A stretch of 64,000 bases of DNA, from positions 62,001 through 126,000 of the forward strand of contig JAHCHY010000008.1 of the NCBI GenBank assembly GCA_026129485.1, read 5' to 3'. The position numbers and the translations under genes are program-made. Origin of the DNA: Cyclobacteriaceae bacterium (GTDB lineage: Bacteria > Bacteroidota > Bacteroidia > Cytophagales > Cyclobacteriaceae). Every line of letters starts with the position of its first letter. Within the stretch, counting starts at the first letter, position 1. Positions 18,501 through 26,641 of this stretch are shown here, in pieces. The notes under the pieces were generated by a model. It searched no databases, was not told the origin of the DNA, and saw only the letters and a list, made by a program, of their open reading frames with translations.

Positions 18501-21117
18501 CCTGGTGCAGGGCTTCTACCGTATTATTCAGGGCTTCCTGCGCAGCAACAGGATTATTGGTTTCGGTAAACAACGTAGCGAGCTTGGACCATGAGCTGGC
18601 TACCTGCGTAAGGTTGCGGCATTTTTTTGCCAGCGCAATTGCTGCCTGGTGCGATTCAATTGCTTTCTCAAATTCAAGCTTGCTCCAGTAATTCTGGCCG
18701 ATATTGGAGAGCATAACAGAAGCGTTAACTGAATCGCCTGCTTCCATATACAATTTGTAAGCCACACGATAGCGCCCGATGGCCTCGTCATACTTAAAAA
18801 GGTTAGTGCCCTGGTTGTAAGCATACTCCCAATGTGATTCCGCTTCCTGCGCTTTGTCGCCCAGCGTATTGAAAACAGAAACAGCCTGCAGAAATACCTC
18901 ATTCGCTTTTGCATAATTTTTCATGGCGGCATAACCTTTCCCTACATTCAGTAATAGCTCCGCACTTCTTTGCTCGTTACCGGCTTCTCTAAACAACCTG
19001 TGAGCTTCCCGGTAATGAAATAAAGATTGCGCCTTGTTGCCAAAGTGCTTGCAGGTAACCGCCCACCGGTCATGCGTGTCGGCCTGTTCGCTCGCCCGAT
19101 GTTTTACACTGGTAATGGTAAGCGCAAGCTGGTGATGCTTGTAGGCGTTTAGTGAATCACCCAGATCACGATATTGATAGGCCACGTTATTATACACGGT
19201 AGCCAGGTTGGTGGTGTCATGCTTCAGCTTATAGATCTTAATCGCTTCGCCATAATAGTCAATTGCTTTGCGCGGGTTATTGACATAGTCTTTACCATGA
19301 ATAAAAGCCATATCCCACCAGGCATCGGACAAATTCCGGTAGTCATCTTTTTTTAGGAGGGGGAAAACTTCTTTTATTTTAGCAAGGCCCGCCTTTGGAT
19401 TTTTGCTGTCGCGATAATTTTTATAGATGCTGCGCTTTACGCTGACCAGGTTTGCGGTGTCTTTCAGTTGCATGTATATCTTCTCGCATTCCAGGTAACT
19501 TACATTTGACTGATCATATTCTTTCAGCTTAAAAAGAAGGGAAGCCTCATACTCCAGCGCATAAGCCAGCTTTTCGGTATTATTCCACTGGCGGGCATAC
19601 TTTACCGCTTCGGCTGCTGCCGCTTTTGCCTTGTTGTGCTGGCTTAGTTTATCTAAGTTTATAGCCAGGTTGCGTTTCATTTCGATCATACCGGAAGTAT
19701 CACGCAAGGCTGTAAAAATTTTATGAGCCCGTTCATAATCAGCAACTCCTTCGGCCCGCTTATTCATTTCTTCGCTGTACATATAACCCCTGCTCCATAA
19801 AAGATCGGCTTCGCTGGCAGCATTATCTATAGTTCTTGTAATGCTCATCGCGCTCTCGTACCGGCTCACCGCCTTTGCAAAGTTGCTTTGCTTACGGGCA
19901 AGCCGGGCTAACTCTTTAATGGTAGCGATCAAATCGTCCTGATACGATTTTCTATCTCTTTCCAGCTGAAACACTTTCCTTCGAAGCGCTTCAGCATTTT
20001 CCAAATGCGCTTCGGCATGGCTGTAGTCATCTATTGCCAAATAAGCCATGCCCATGTAGTGCTCGGCAAACCCGGCACCATAATCACTTTTAGCCGCTAT
20101 AAATTTTTCTTTTGCCTTCTCGTACCACGGTATGGCAGCAGCATACTGATTCCGGGCTTCTTCCAACAGGGCAACTTCATAATGATACAAAGCTTCGTTG
20201 TAGGGATCGTCCAATTTTGCTCCCAGGAAAATACACGCCTCCAGAACCTTGCGGGCATCCTCAAATTGTTTCGACTTGCGAAAGTCTACGGCCTCGTTGT
20301 ACCAGTCTTTCACCATACTCTTAGTGATGCGCCTTTTGTAGTGCGTGTAGCTGGCTTCCATTTTTTGCTGCGATGCGCCTACGAACACAGTACGCAGCTC
20401 GGTATCGGTAACCCGGTCGCCTTCCCACGCATAGTCTGTATAGCTTTTGATCCAGGGCAGCGTTAAGCCGGTATTATAATTATACTGCAGGGTAGCATGG
20501 TACAGGTAGCTCCACACCGAAATGGTATCGGCTTTTTCCAATACATCCGACACCAACATCCCCTTGTTGGGGCCTTCCTTAACGCGATCGGAATTATTGG
20601 AGTCTTTCAGCCTGCGGCCTTCTTCATTAAGGGCCATCTGCATTTTTACGAACTTCTCGGTGCGCAAACGATACCCGTCCGAGCTCAGGATTTCTTCTAT
20701 GGTGTAATACGGCTTGCCGGCTTCATCCGAAAAGAAAATTCCGTAAGACGCCAGGTAGAAATAAGAGCTTTTGAAGCCGGGCTTAACTTTGATCTTTACA
20801 AACACCACATCGTTTTTGTAAACCGGCTCTTTGCTTTCTACCAGCACGCTGGTTTTTTTGAGCGATACATCCTGCAGGGTAATCGTGTTCAGGTAACGCG
20901 CTTCGCCTTTGCGTTGCTGTTGCAGGCTTGCCCATACTTCTGCACGGGCTCCCTTGTTAATTCCGGATTCCGTACCGTAATCAAGCGTAACCAGGTACCT
21001 GCCGGCTCCTTTGTCTTCTACCGAAGCAACCGGAAATGCAAACCACGATTCGTCTGATTGAGCCCGGGCAAATTTACCCGCAACAACAAACACCGCCAGG
21101 AGCAATAAAACACGCAT
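15529..21117 (-). CDS. Exported TPR-CHAT protein (caspase-like, 1862 aa)
   Basis: A very large protein starting with a signal sequence (MRVLLLLAVFVVAGKFARAQ), so it is secreted to the periplasm or beyond. From about residue 260 to 1380 it is a long array of tetratricopeptide repeats, which are protein-binding superhelices. A coiled segment follows (about 1400-1500), then a C-terminal CHAT domain with the caspase-type dyad: His1724 in HFATHG and Cys1773 in VVLSACQTA. Between them lies DANGDGKLTLEE (1744-1755), which fits an EF-hand loop but also overlaps a normal CHAT motif. The intact dyad suggests a protease. Export argues against a cytosolic defence role. A bestrophin-like gene lies just upstream on the same strand. 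Confidence 0.9.
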   Translation of the reverse strand: MRVLLLLAVFVVAGKFARAQSDESWFAFPVASVEDKGAGRYLVTLDYGTESGINKGARAEVWASLQQQRKGEARYLNTITLQDVSLKKTSVLVESKEPVYKNDVVFVKIKVKPGFKSSYFYLASYGIFFSDEAGKPYYTIEEILSSDGYRLRTEKFVKMQMALNEEGRRLKDSNNSDRVKEGPNKGMLVSDVLEKADTISVWSYLYHATLQYNYNTGLTLPWIKSYTDYAWEGDRVTDTELRTVFVGASQQKMEASYTHYKRRITKSMVKDWYNEAVDFRKSKQFEDARKVLEACIFLGAKLDDPYNEALYHYEVALLEEARNQYAAAIPWYEKAKEKFIAAKSDYGAGFAEHYMGMAYLAIDDYSHAEAHLENAEALRRKVFQLERDRKSYQDDLIATIKELARLARKQSNFAKAVSRYESAMSITRTIDNAASEADLLWSRGYMYSEEMNKRAEGVADYERAHKIFTALRDTSGMIEMKRNLAINLDKLSQHNKAKAAAAEAVKYARQWNNTEKLAYALEYEASLLFKLKEYDQSNVSYLECEKIYMQLKDTANLVSVKRSIYKNYRDSKNPKAGLAKIKEVFPLLKKDDYRNLSDAWWDMAFIHGKDYVNNPRKAIDYYGEAIKIYKLKHDTTNLATVYNNVAYQYRDLGDSLNAYKHHQLALTITSVKHRASEQADTHDRWAVTCKHFGNKAQSLFHYREAHRLFREAGNEQRSAELLLNVGKGYAAMKNYAKANEVFLQAVSVFNTLGDKAQEAESHWEYAYNQGTNLFKYDEAIGRYRVAYKLYMEAGDSVNASVMLSNIGQNYWSKLEFEKAIESHQAAIALAKKCRNLTQVASSWSKLATLFTETNNPVAAQEALNNTVEALHQVNDSTQLSAAYQDLAASYVKTKAFSTAFDYYNKAIDMLKARKDTVSWALAISNLAGGYQSKTDYKEAEKLYLETLALQRKIKDKPNLIYTLANLGTLAQAADNNYKKAGAYFDEAVKLAIEIKDDNILAFCYLRLKGLNRSQGKFAASEDYIRKALDIYTKTNRSKDAAYTLVEMGNDASYVYGDNVKALKLLDQAQAISDTLNDVTLKAYLLEVRSNIMAEAGEFQKALEFGHKSFELYRSTNNEWGLAGAYIDLGNVYKQLSEYDKSLRYQMASDSLYRKVNSEYNRLAPLANIGTVYTAQGDYSKGLEYYQKSYEIMQKAGDYNENFGIVHSLIGESYYYLNDYAQADKWLRQALTVFDKVGAPRPKAEALSMIGRLKIEEKKYDEAARFLNEGAKSAKEKSLRVDYLANINLLGQLEVLQKNYAKAKPILEETISVSREISKYNTLWESLYWLGILYKENKQLPQSRDYLKEAVVVIEKIRNKVSGGEEARKLFSSDKHILKVYEALVDVLLQLGETELAMSYLQKNNEDNLKAKFKNLDVKFEDTGKSRIVEQERNMKARLDGIELQIANEKALPADQQNRERLKYLEGTKTIAEGDYLKFVNQQVNVRPELTKYFNNSVQPVEFRREKKNIPEDMALLSYLPGENQLYIFVATRDTVIAKIVNVGREQLGRNVNAILNVARNKMGTFDKLDISHEAKYRQELVYNVRQQEKAMVPFEEMYQYLVAPAAAEIASKRRLGIIATGVLNYIPFQLLGKTLANGEFNLLASQFAIFYVSSTNILRLAESEKAMKIIAFGNPDKSLPSTEREVAEIKKLYPSSAVFLQDQATEDKVKTAGEDFTVMHFATHGNLDYEDFTQSFLTMAGGNDANGDGKLTLEELWGMEVMNHLDIVVLSACQTAVTKGSAESSPVSPASGFLQNGVKSVVATLWKVDDEATSLLMTEFYRNMRTMATLDALREAQITLSRNPKYQHPYYWAGAILLGDWR

Positions 21118-21228
21118 AATCAGTTTTAAAAAAGCCAGAAAATTTAGGCATTTTTAAAGTTCTTTCGTGTGCTAATTACAAGGTATGATTATAAAATCCG
21201 TGCTGGCACGGATGCCGGTCATTCCCGG

Positions 21229-22005
21229 TCAATCCAAAAGCCGGGTGGTTTCTTCCGCATCTATCGTGATGTCGTCTTCGCCCACATCGTCAAACGGGTT
21301 TTCGAGATGATCCTGGATGTTATCTAAGCTTACGAGAATAAAGCTGTATAAAACGGGCATAACATATTCCAGCGAATCGGAATAATCGCCTACCGTGCTG
21401 GCAAAATAGGGCCCGTAAATAATCGGGAACACGTAAATAAAAACTTTGCTGTAGGTGCGAAGCGTTATCGGGGTACGGTAATTATGAATGATCTTCATAT
21501 TATCGAACGCGATGATCATTTTGCTGATGTACTGATTTATCCTGGATATTTCGCTGCTCTGCACATCGTACTGCCGCAATCCGTTGGTGAATGCAGATAG
21601 CTCTGAAAAAAGCTTGTACATGCTCACTTCATTTTCTTTCCACTCCGGGCTGTGGTTGGTCTTGAACATATCACGCATCAGTCGCATCATTTCAAAAGTG
21701 ATCTGCCTGCTGCGATCGGGCAGCGTTTTTTCCTTAACCGGTGGCCAGTCGCGGGTAGCATAATAGATGGCAACCGCATGTCCTTTAAAATCGGCCAGGC
21801 GCTGCAAGGCGGTTTCTCTTCTTGTATAAGCCGATCCGATAGAAAATACCACCGGAAATACAATGGCCACACCCACCAGCATATCCGGAAACTTGGCAAT
21901 AAAGCCGTAATGAAAGCACGTATAAGTAGAGATTACAGCCAGGGCTGTTATTATAAACGTTTTATAATTGATGATGAGCGAGAAACTCCGGATAATACGC
22001 TTCAT
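21229..22005 (-). CDS. Bestrophin-like membrane protein
   Basis: A 258-residue membrane protein with two N-terminal hydrophobic segments (NYKTFIITALAVIST; FPDMLVGVAIVFPVVFSIGSAY) and two more near residues 195-230. The ending LDNIQDHLENPFDDVGEDDI is the conserved bestrophin (UPF0187) signature. Bacterial bestrophins form pentameric ion channels. I start at the ATG at 22005; a TTG at 22035 would add ten residues. The gene lies 111 bases before the TPR-CHAT gene and could share its transcript, with no known functional link. Confidence 0.75.
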   Translation of the reverse strand: MKRIIRSFSLIINYKTFIITALAVISTYTCFHYGFIAKFPDMLVGVAIVFPVVFSIGSAYTRRETALQRLADFKGHAVAIYYATRDWPPVKEKTLPDRSRQITFEMMRLMRDMFKTNHSPEWKENEVSMYKLFSELSAFTNGLRQYDVQSSEISRINQYISKMIIAFDNMKIIHNYRTPITLRTYSKVFIYVFPIIYGPYFASTVGDYSDSLEYVMPVLYSFILVSLDNIQDHLENPFDDVGEDDITIDAEETTRLLD

Positions 22006-22076
22006 GGGGTCGTGTAAGTCCGCGAAAATTTCCAAAAAGAGCGGACATTACCAAATTGTTAAGCCCAAAATACAGC

Positions 22077-23321
22077 CTATTCTTCTACCACTTCCACTTC
22101 AACCCGCACATTTCTGCGGGCATTGTTACTGTTTTTGTCATGCAGCATACGGTTACCACCCCATGCTTTTATGGTTACGCGATCATCGGCAATCCCGTTC
22201 GACTTAAGCCACTCTTTAATAACCTGCGCACGTTGTTCCGATAGCTCTTTTGCCGAGCCTGAACCTTCCACCACATCGCGTGTAAGCTCAAAAAAGTTTT
22301 TGGACGGGCCCATCGTAATAATTTTTCCACGCGCATTACCATTGGTGTGGCCATGCAGCATAATCTTATAACGTTCATTGGAGTTCATGAAATCCAGCAG
22401 GCGGTTAAGCTCATATTTCGATTCGGGCATCATAACAGCCGCATCGTTAAAGAAATAAACATTATACAGGGTTTCAATATCACCCCTGTGTAAACGCGCC
22501 AGATCGAAATGAACAATATACTTATCCTCTTTCCATTCCATATACTCCGGCAGGCTATCGGGCTTAATCTCATTCAGGTTAAAATCATGCTGCACTTTCC
22601 GGAAACCGAATGAAGAGCCGATCAGGGTGATTTTGCCGGTTTTATTCTTCGGGTCAACCATAGGCACGGCTTCATGCGCTTTTACTTTTTTGATCAACCG
22701 CGATACATCGATATCAATCAGCTCAACCTCGCCTTCAATCGGTTTGCTGTTGGTGGGATTATACAAATAGAACAATACATTGGCTTCTTTAAGAGATGGT
22801 GCGCCCTTCGGTTTAGGCTCTTCTGCTTTCGGCTCTTCAACTTTTGGTTCCTTTTCATCGGCAGGCTCTTCCACTACCAGGACCGATTCTTCCCGCACCC
22901 CTGGTTCAGGTTCCGGGCTTACAACTGTTGATGGTTGATTTAAGGTTGTACGGGTTTCATCTTGTTTGCCTGTTGTAACCTGCGCATCAGCATAACCTTC
23001 TTTCATTACCCTTACCCACGCACGCTCAAAGCCACCTTCTTTACGCGCTTTCAGCATCTGTGCAATTGATTCATCAAAATCCGCGTAATAATCGAGGTAG
23101 ACATAATAAAATTTCCGTCCTGCATCGTAGCCGTATTTCGAATGCAGCCCGGAGGCATTCAACTGAGCCACATAGCTCTCCATGTGTTTTTCTTGTCCGA
23201 TACGATAAGCCGCCACCACAATGTAGTGCCCTTTCTGAAGATATTCGCCTTTAGGTGCAGGATCGGTAAACGATATGAAAGCAGCCCCCAGCAGTGCAAG
23301 GGCAATAGCATAGCCTTTCAT
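22077..23321 (-). CDS. OmpA-family protein with SPOR-like N-terminal domain
   Basis: A 414-residue exported protein (signal MKGYAIALALLGAAFISFT, ATG at 23321; an earlier start adds residues that would hide the signal). Residues about 30-120 resemble the SPOR fold (GHYIVVAAYRIG, YYVYLDYYADFDESIAQMLKARKEGGFERAWVRVM). A proline/glutamate-rich linker follows (VEEPKAEEPKPK), then a beta-rich middle part. The end is an OmpA-type peptidoglycan-binding domain (IMLHGHTNGNARG, LSEQRAQVIKEWLKSNGI, ARRNVRVEV). It should tether the outer membrane or an envelope complex to the wall. A link to gliding or type IX secretion is possible but not shown. Confidence 0.85.
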   Translation of the reverse strand: MKGYAIALALLGAAFISFTDPAPKGEYLQKGHYIVVAAYRIGQEKHMESYVAQLNASGLHSKYGYDAGRKFYYVYLDYYADFDESIAQMLKARKEGGFERAWVRVMKEGYADAQVTTGKQDETRTTLNQPSTVVSPEPEPGVREESVLVVEEPADEKEPKVEEPKAEEPKPKGAPSLKEANVLFYLYNPTNSKPIEGEVELIDIDVSRLIKKVKAHEAVPMVDPKNKTGKITLIGSSFGFRKVQHDFNLNEIKPDSLPEYMEWKEDKYIVHFDLARLHRGDIETLYNVYFFNDAAVMMPESKYELNRLLDFMNSNERYKIMLHGHTNGNARGKIITMGPSKNFFELTRDVVEGSGSAKELSEQRAQVIKEWLKSNGIADDRVTIKAWGGNRMLHDKNSNNARRNVRVEVEVVEE

Positions 23322-23382
23322 AGACAGGTCTTTTGGTTTACTTAAATATTGAATAAAATTCTGACTTATGCAATCCAAAAAC

Positions 23383-24336
23383 CTAACGTGCGAACATCTG
23401 CTTCAGAAAACTGGTGCCATACCCGGTAAGCTGTATAAAGGCTGAAGGCACACTAAGCAAGGCCACACGGATAGAATTTATGCGCGTAAAAGCGTGTATG
23501 GCGATGAGTAAGAAATAGCTGATGTAACCCAACACCAGCAGTAAACCCAGCTTTGGAAAAAGTAATGCGATTACCGGAACCGCGCACAAACCCAATGTAA
23601 AGAAAGCCGGGAACCAATGTGTAAGTTTTATTTCGCCCGGATGCGCGCGGCCAACCAGCACACGTCCTTTTCCAAAATTTGAAACCTGCTTGAAAAAATC
23701 ATGCAGCGATGTTCTGCGCTTATGGTAAACAAAGGCACCGGGTATCAGCGCTACATTAAATCCATGCTTACGGATGCGAATGCTCAATTCAATATCTTCA
23801 GCAAGCCGGTCGAACACAAAGCCATGTGTTTGCGCATATACTTTACGGCTAATGCCCATGTTAAAACTACGCGGCTGAAAACCGCTTTTGCGCCCACCGC
23901 GTATTCCGCCTGTAGTAAACAGGGAAGCCATTGTGTAAGCCATGGCCTGTTGTAAGGGTGTAAAATCATCACGGCCACGGTCAGGGCCGCCCCATGCATC
24001 CACCGCTTCTTTCTGCATAAATTTTTCTACTTCCTCAAAATAGGTTTCGGGTATTACGCAATCACTGTCAAACACCACGAGGTACTCGCCCCTGGCGCGT
24101 TCAAATCCAAAGTTGCGGCTTGGCCCCGGGCCGCTGTTGGGTTTAAAAAAATAAGTAATGGATAATACCGATGCGTATTGCTCATACACCTCGCGACTGG
24201 TGCGTGCCGAGCCATCTTCCACCAGCAGCACTTCAAAATTTTTGTACGATTGCCGGGTAAGGCTCTGCAGCAGTTCCTGCACTTCATGCGGGCGGTTATA
24301 CACCGGAACAATTACCGAATACTTTGGCGCTTGCAT
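23383..24336 (-). CDS. Glycosyltransferase family 2 membrane protein
   Basis: A 317-residue GT-A glycosyltransferase: YSVIVPVYNRPHEVQELLQSL at the start, the donor-site DXD-like VVFDSDCVIP near residue 90, and the acceptor-side RLAEDIELSIRIRKHG. The C-terminal third holds hydrophobic segments that anchor it to the inner membrane. Such enzymes elongate surface polysaccharides. Sugar and acceptor cannot be inferred, and no polysaccharide cluster surrounds it. The ATG at 24336 is chosen because the earlier TTG lies inside the promoter -7 box. Confidence 0.88.
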   Translation of the reverse strand: MQAPKYSVIVPVYNRPHEVQELLQSLTRQSYKNFEVLLVEDGSARTSREVYEQYASVLSITYFFKPNSGPGPSRNFGFERARGEYLVVFDSDCVIPETYFEEVEKFMQKEAVDAWGGPDRGRDDFTPLQQAMAYTMASLFTTGGIRGGRKSGFQPRSFNMGISRKVYAQTHGFVFDRLAEDIELSIRIRKHGFNVALIPGAFVYHKRRTSLHDFFKQVSNFGKGRVLVGRAHPGEIKLTHWFPAFFTLGLCAVPVIALLFPKLGLLLVLGYISYFLLIAIHAFTRINSIRVALLSVPSAFIQLTGYGTSFLKQMFAR

Positions 24337-24342
24337 TTTCAA

Positions 24343-24350
24343 CAAAGGTA
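24343..24350 (-). promoter_or_regulatory. -7 box TACCTTTG of the glycosyltransferase gene
   Basis: An exact TAnnTTTG on the minus strand ends 6 bases before the ATG at 24336, so the transcript would start at or next to the start codon. Confidence 0.55.
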
Positions 24351-24415
24351 ATCAATCCGGCTACAGAAATTAATTTCCTATAGCTTCCGGGTTGCGGGTT
24401 TTAGTACATTTAAGG

Positions 24416-25930
24416 ATGAAAAGATCTATCCTGCTGCCCGTTATTATTTTTACCTGCATCTGTCCGGGCTTCGCCCAGAAAAATCCTGACCTGGATAAAG
24501 TATCGGCCACGTATGCCACTCAATCTTTCCGCGAATTTTATGACATGCTCAGCTTACCGAATGATGCGCACTTTCCGCAGGACATTGAGAAGAACGTGCA
24601 GTGGTGCGAGCAGGCATTTACCAAACGGGGATTCTCCACACAGCGGCTAATTACCCCTGCTGTGCCGTTGCTGCTGGCCGAACGCAAAGTGAAGAATGCA
24701 AAAAAAACAGTGCTGATCTATTTACAGCTTGACGGCCAACCGGTTGAGCCTTCGCAATGGCAACAGGAAAGCCCGTGGAAACCCACGTTGAAAGAAAAAG
24801 ATGCTTCAGGCAAATGGCATACAATTGCCTATGAACGTTTATACGAAGGCTTTGATCCCGACTGGCGTATTTTTGCACGGTCTGCTTCCGATGCCAAAGG
24901 CCCGGCCATAGCATTTCTGGCTGCGTTAGATGCTGCACAAGCGTTAAAGATTCAACCCAACTACAACATCAAAGTAATTATGGATTTTGAAGAAGAGCTG
25001 GGTTCGCCCAATCTTCCTCCTGCCGTTATTCAATATAAAAACGAGCTGGCCGCTGATATGCTTATCATCTATGATGGTCCGCGCCACGTAAGCAATCAAC
25101 CTACGCTAAGCTTTGGAGCGCGTGGTATTTGCGAGATCACCCTTACCACGTTCGGGCCGCGGGTGCCGGTGCACAGTGGTAATTATGGTAACTACACACC
25201 CAACCCGGCTATGCGGTTAGCCCGGCTGCTGGCCTCCATGAAAAATGATGAAGGCCGTGTTACGATTCCCGGGTTTTATGATGGCATTACCTTAACGGAT
25301 GAAGAGAAGGCTATCCTGAAACAGGTGCCTGACAATGAAGCTGAAATCAAAAAATTTCTGGGCATCGCGAAAGCCGATAACATGGGTGATAATTTCCAGG
25401 AGTCGTTGCAATATCCGACACTGAACATCCGGGGATTAGATGCCTTGTTTGTGGGTAAAGAAGCCCGCACGTTAATCCCGGCCACAGCTACAGCCGAAAT
25501 TGATATTCGTTTAGTACCGGGCAGCAACCCTGACCGGCTGATTGGCCTGGTAAAAAAGCATGTTCAGGATCAGGGCTATTATGTAATCGATCGTGAGCCC
25601 ACTGAAGAAGAGCGTATGCAGCATGAAAAAATAGCTTCGTTCCGGTCGCATTTCTCCTATGCGGCCTTTCAAACGCCTTTTCAATCCGGGCCGGGCGTCT
25701 GGCTGAATAAAGCCATGATTAAAGCTTTCGGAAAAGAACCCATCAAAATCCGCATGATGGGCGGTTCTATTCCTATCTCGCCATTTGTTACTACGTTAAA
25801 TATTCCGGCCGTAAGCGTGCCTACCGTAAATGCCGATAATAACCAGCATGCCGAGAACGAAAATATACGGGTGGGTAATTATGTTGATGCCGTAAAAACT
25901 TTCCTGGTGATACTGATGGAGAAGTTGTGA
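24416..25930 (+). CDS. M20-family metallopeptidase, exported
   Basis: A 504-residue dipeptidase/deacylase-type peptidase with a signal sequence (MKRSILLPVIIFTCICPGFAQ). The ATG at 24416 is preceded closely by AAGG; an upstream TTG would only add 8 residues. Zinc-site segments are recognisable: RSASDAKGP, MDFEEELGSPN and the C-terminal NADNNQHAENENIRVGNY. The dimerisation domain has PVHSGNYG. It probably hydrolyses peptides in the periplasm as a dipeptide or N-acyl amino acid hydrolase. Its downstream neighbour is a convergent toxin-antitoxin pair with a 1-base gap. Confidence 0.88.
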   Translation: MKRSILLPVIIFTCICPGFAQKNPDLDKVSATYATQSFREFYDMLSLPNDAHFPQDIEKNVQWCEQAFTKRGFSTQRLITPAVPLLLAERKVKNAKKTVLIYLQLDGQPVEPSQWQQESPWKPTLKEKDASGKWHTIAYERLYEGFDPDWRIFARSASDAKGPAIAFLAALDAAQALKIQPNYNIKVIMDFEEELGSPNLPPAVIQYKNELAADMLIIYDGPRHVSNQPTLSFGARGICEITLTTFGPRVPVHSGNYGNYTPNPAMRLARLLASMKNDEGRVTIPGFYDGITLTDEEKAILKQVPDNEAEIKKFLGIAKADNMGDNFQESLQYPTLNIRGLDALFVGKEARTLIPATATAEIDIRLVPGSNPDRLIGLVKKHVQDQGYYVIDREPTEEERMQHEKIASFRSHFSYAAFQTPFQSGPGVWLNKAMIKAFGKEPIKIRMMGGSIPISPFVTTLNIPAVSVPTVNADNNQHAENENIRVGNYVDAVKTFLVILMEKL

Positions 25931-25931
25931 A

Positions 25932-26297
25932 TCAGCTATTCCTGTATTCTTCTAATAGCCTCTTGTCTAATGTCCACAACGACATCTTGTTAGATTTACT
26001 GGCAACCAGCAAACAACTGTCCATCAAACCTATTCCTTTATTGGGAAGTTTCCTTCTGTATGAAAATTTTCCTGCCTCAATCATCAGGTTACGCTCATTT
26101 ATTTTAGGTAAGGAATCCCAAAGTTCCATGATTTGCTTTTCTTCCATTTCATTTTTAACTCCCTGAAGCAGTTCCCCGAAGACCAAACTGACTGCAACTA
26201 CTTCCCCATCCTCTAAATAAGAAGATAGAAGATCATTGACCGTTTCGTCTGACTGTCGAAAAAATTCTATCCAAACCGATGTATCCACAATGATCAT
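25932..26297 (-). CDS. vapC: VapC-type PIN-domain toxin
   Basis: A 121-residue PIN-domain ribonuclease. The acidic metal-binding residues are in place: MIIVDTSVWIEF (D5), VFGELLQGVK (E), and the C-terminal LMDSCLLVASKSNKMSLWTLDKRL (two Asp). VapC toxins cleave tRNA or rRNA until bound by VapB. The start overlaps the stop of the antitoxin gene by 4 bases, which gives the coupling expected of a toxin-antitoxin operon. The target RNA is unknown. Confidence 0.9.
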   Translation of the reverse strand: MIIVDTSVWIEFFRQSDETVNDLLSSYLEDGEVVAVSLVFGELLQGVKNEMEEKQIMELWDSLPKINERNLMIEAGKFSYRRKLPNKGIGLMDSCLLVASKSNKMSLWTLDKRLLEEYRNS

Positions 26298-26515
26298 AAA
26301 TCACGGTTGATCTTCCGTATCCTTTCCGCATTAAAATCATTGGCAAACTCCAAAGGGTTTTTCCTCAGCTTTTGGATTGATTTCTTAATTTTTTGCCTGT
26401 TTGTGTAATCTGTCAGCGCAATGATCAGGCTTTCGGTAATATTTTTTCCGCCTGAATATTTTCTTACCTCATTAATCAATTCTTCAGGTACAAGTGCTGT
26501 GATTTTCATATCCAT
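26294..26515 (-). CDS. vapB: VapB-type antitoxin
   Basis: A 73-residue antitoxin with an N-terminal DNA-binding part (MDMKITALVPEELINEVRKYS, GKNITESLIIALTDYTNRQ) of the DUF2191 kind and a charged C-terminal tail (NDFNAERIRKINRDL) that would wrap the toxin. It precedes vapC with a 4-base overlap. A perfect 12-bp inverted repeat ends 18 bases upstream of its start, the likely site of autorepression. A start at 26509 is also possible. Confidence 0.85.
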   Translation of the reverse strand: MDMKITALVPEELINEVRKYSGGKNITESLIIALTDYTNRQKIKKSIQKLRKNPLEFANDFNAERIRKINRDL

Positions 26516-26532
26516 TTCGTTTTCAATACCTT

Positions 26533-26559
26533 AAAAATACGATAATCTATCGTATTTTT
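26533..26559. promoter_or_regulatory. VapBC operator (27-bp palindrome)
   Basis: AAAAATACGATA-ATC-TATCGTATTTTT is a perfect 12-3-12 palindrome upstream of vapB, between it and dnaX. Such sites bind the VapBC complex for autoregulation. The position and symmetry are observed; binding is inferred. Confidence 0.72.
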
Positions 26560-26606
26560 CAAACCAAAATACGGCTGGGCGAATTACCCTCTGTACTACT
26601 TTAAAA

Positions 26607-26636
26607 TTTGAAGTTTTTCAAATTGAACTATCTTGC
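26607..26636 (+). promoter_or_regulatory. dnaX promoter (TTTG and TATCTTGC)
   Basis: TTTG (26607-26610) and TATCTTGC (26629-26636) are separated by 18 bases, close to the Bacteroidota -33/-7 arrangement. The -7 box ends 5 bases before the ATG at 26642, predicting little or no 5' untranslated region. Confidence 0.5.
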
Positions 26637-26641
26637 GCCCG

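Noticed and set aside
15529-22005. TPR-CHAT protein plus bestrophin-like channel as a defence or cell-death system
   Set aside because: The CHAT protein carries a signal sequence, no gasdermin or CRISPR partner is present, and the neighbours are ordinary envelope genes. A functional link is unsupported.
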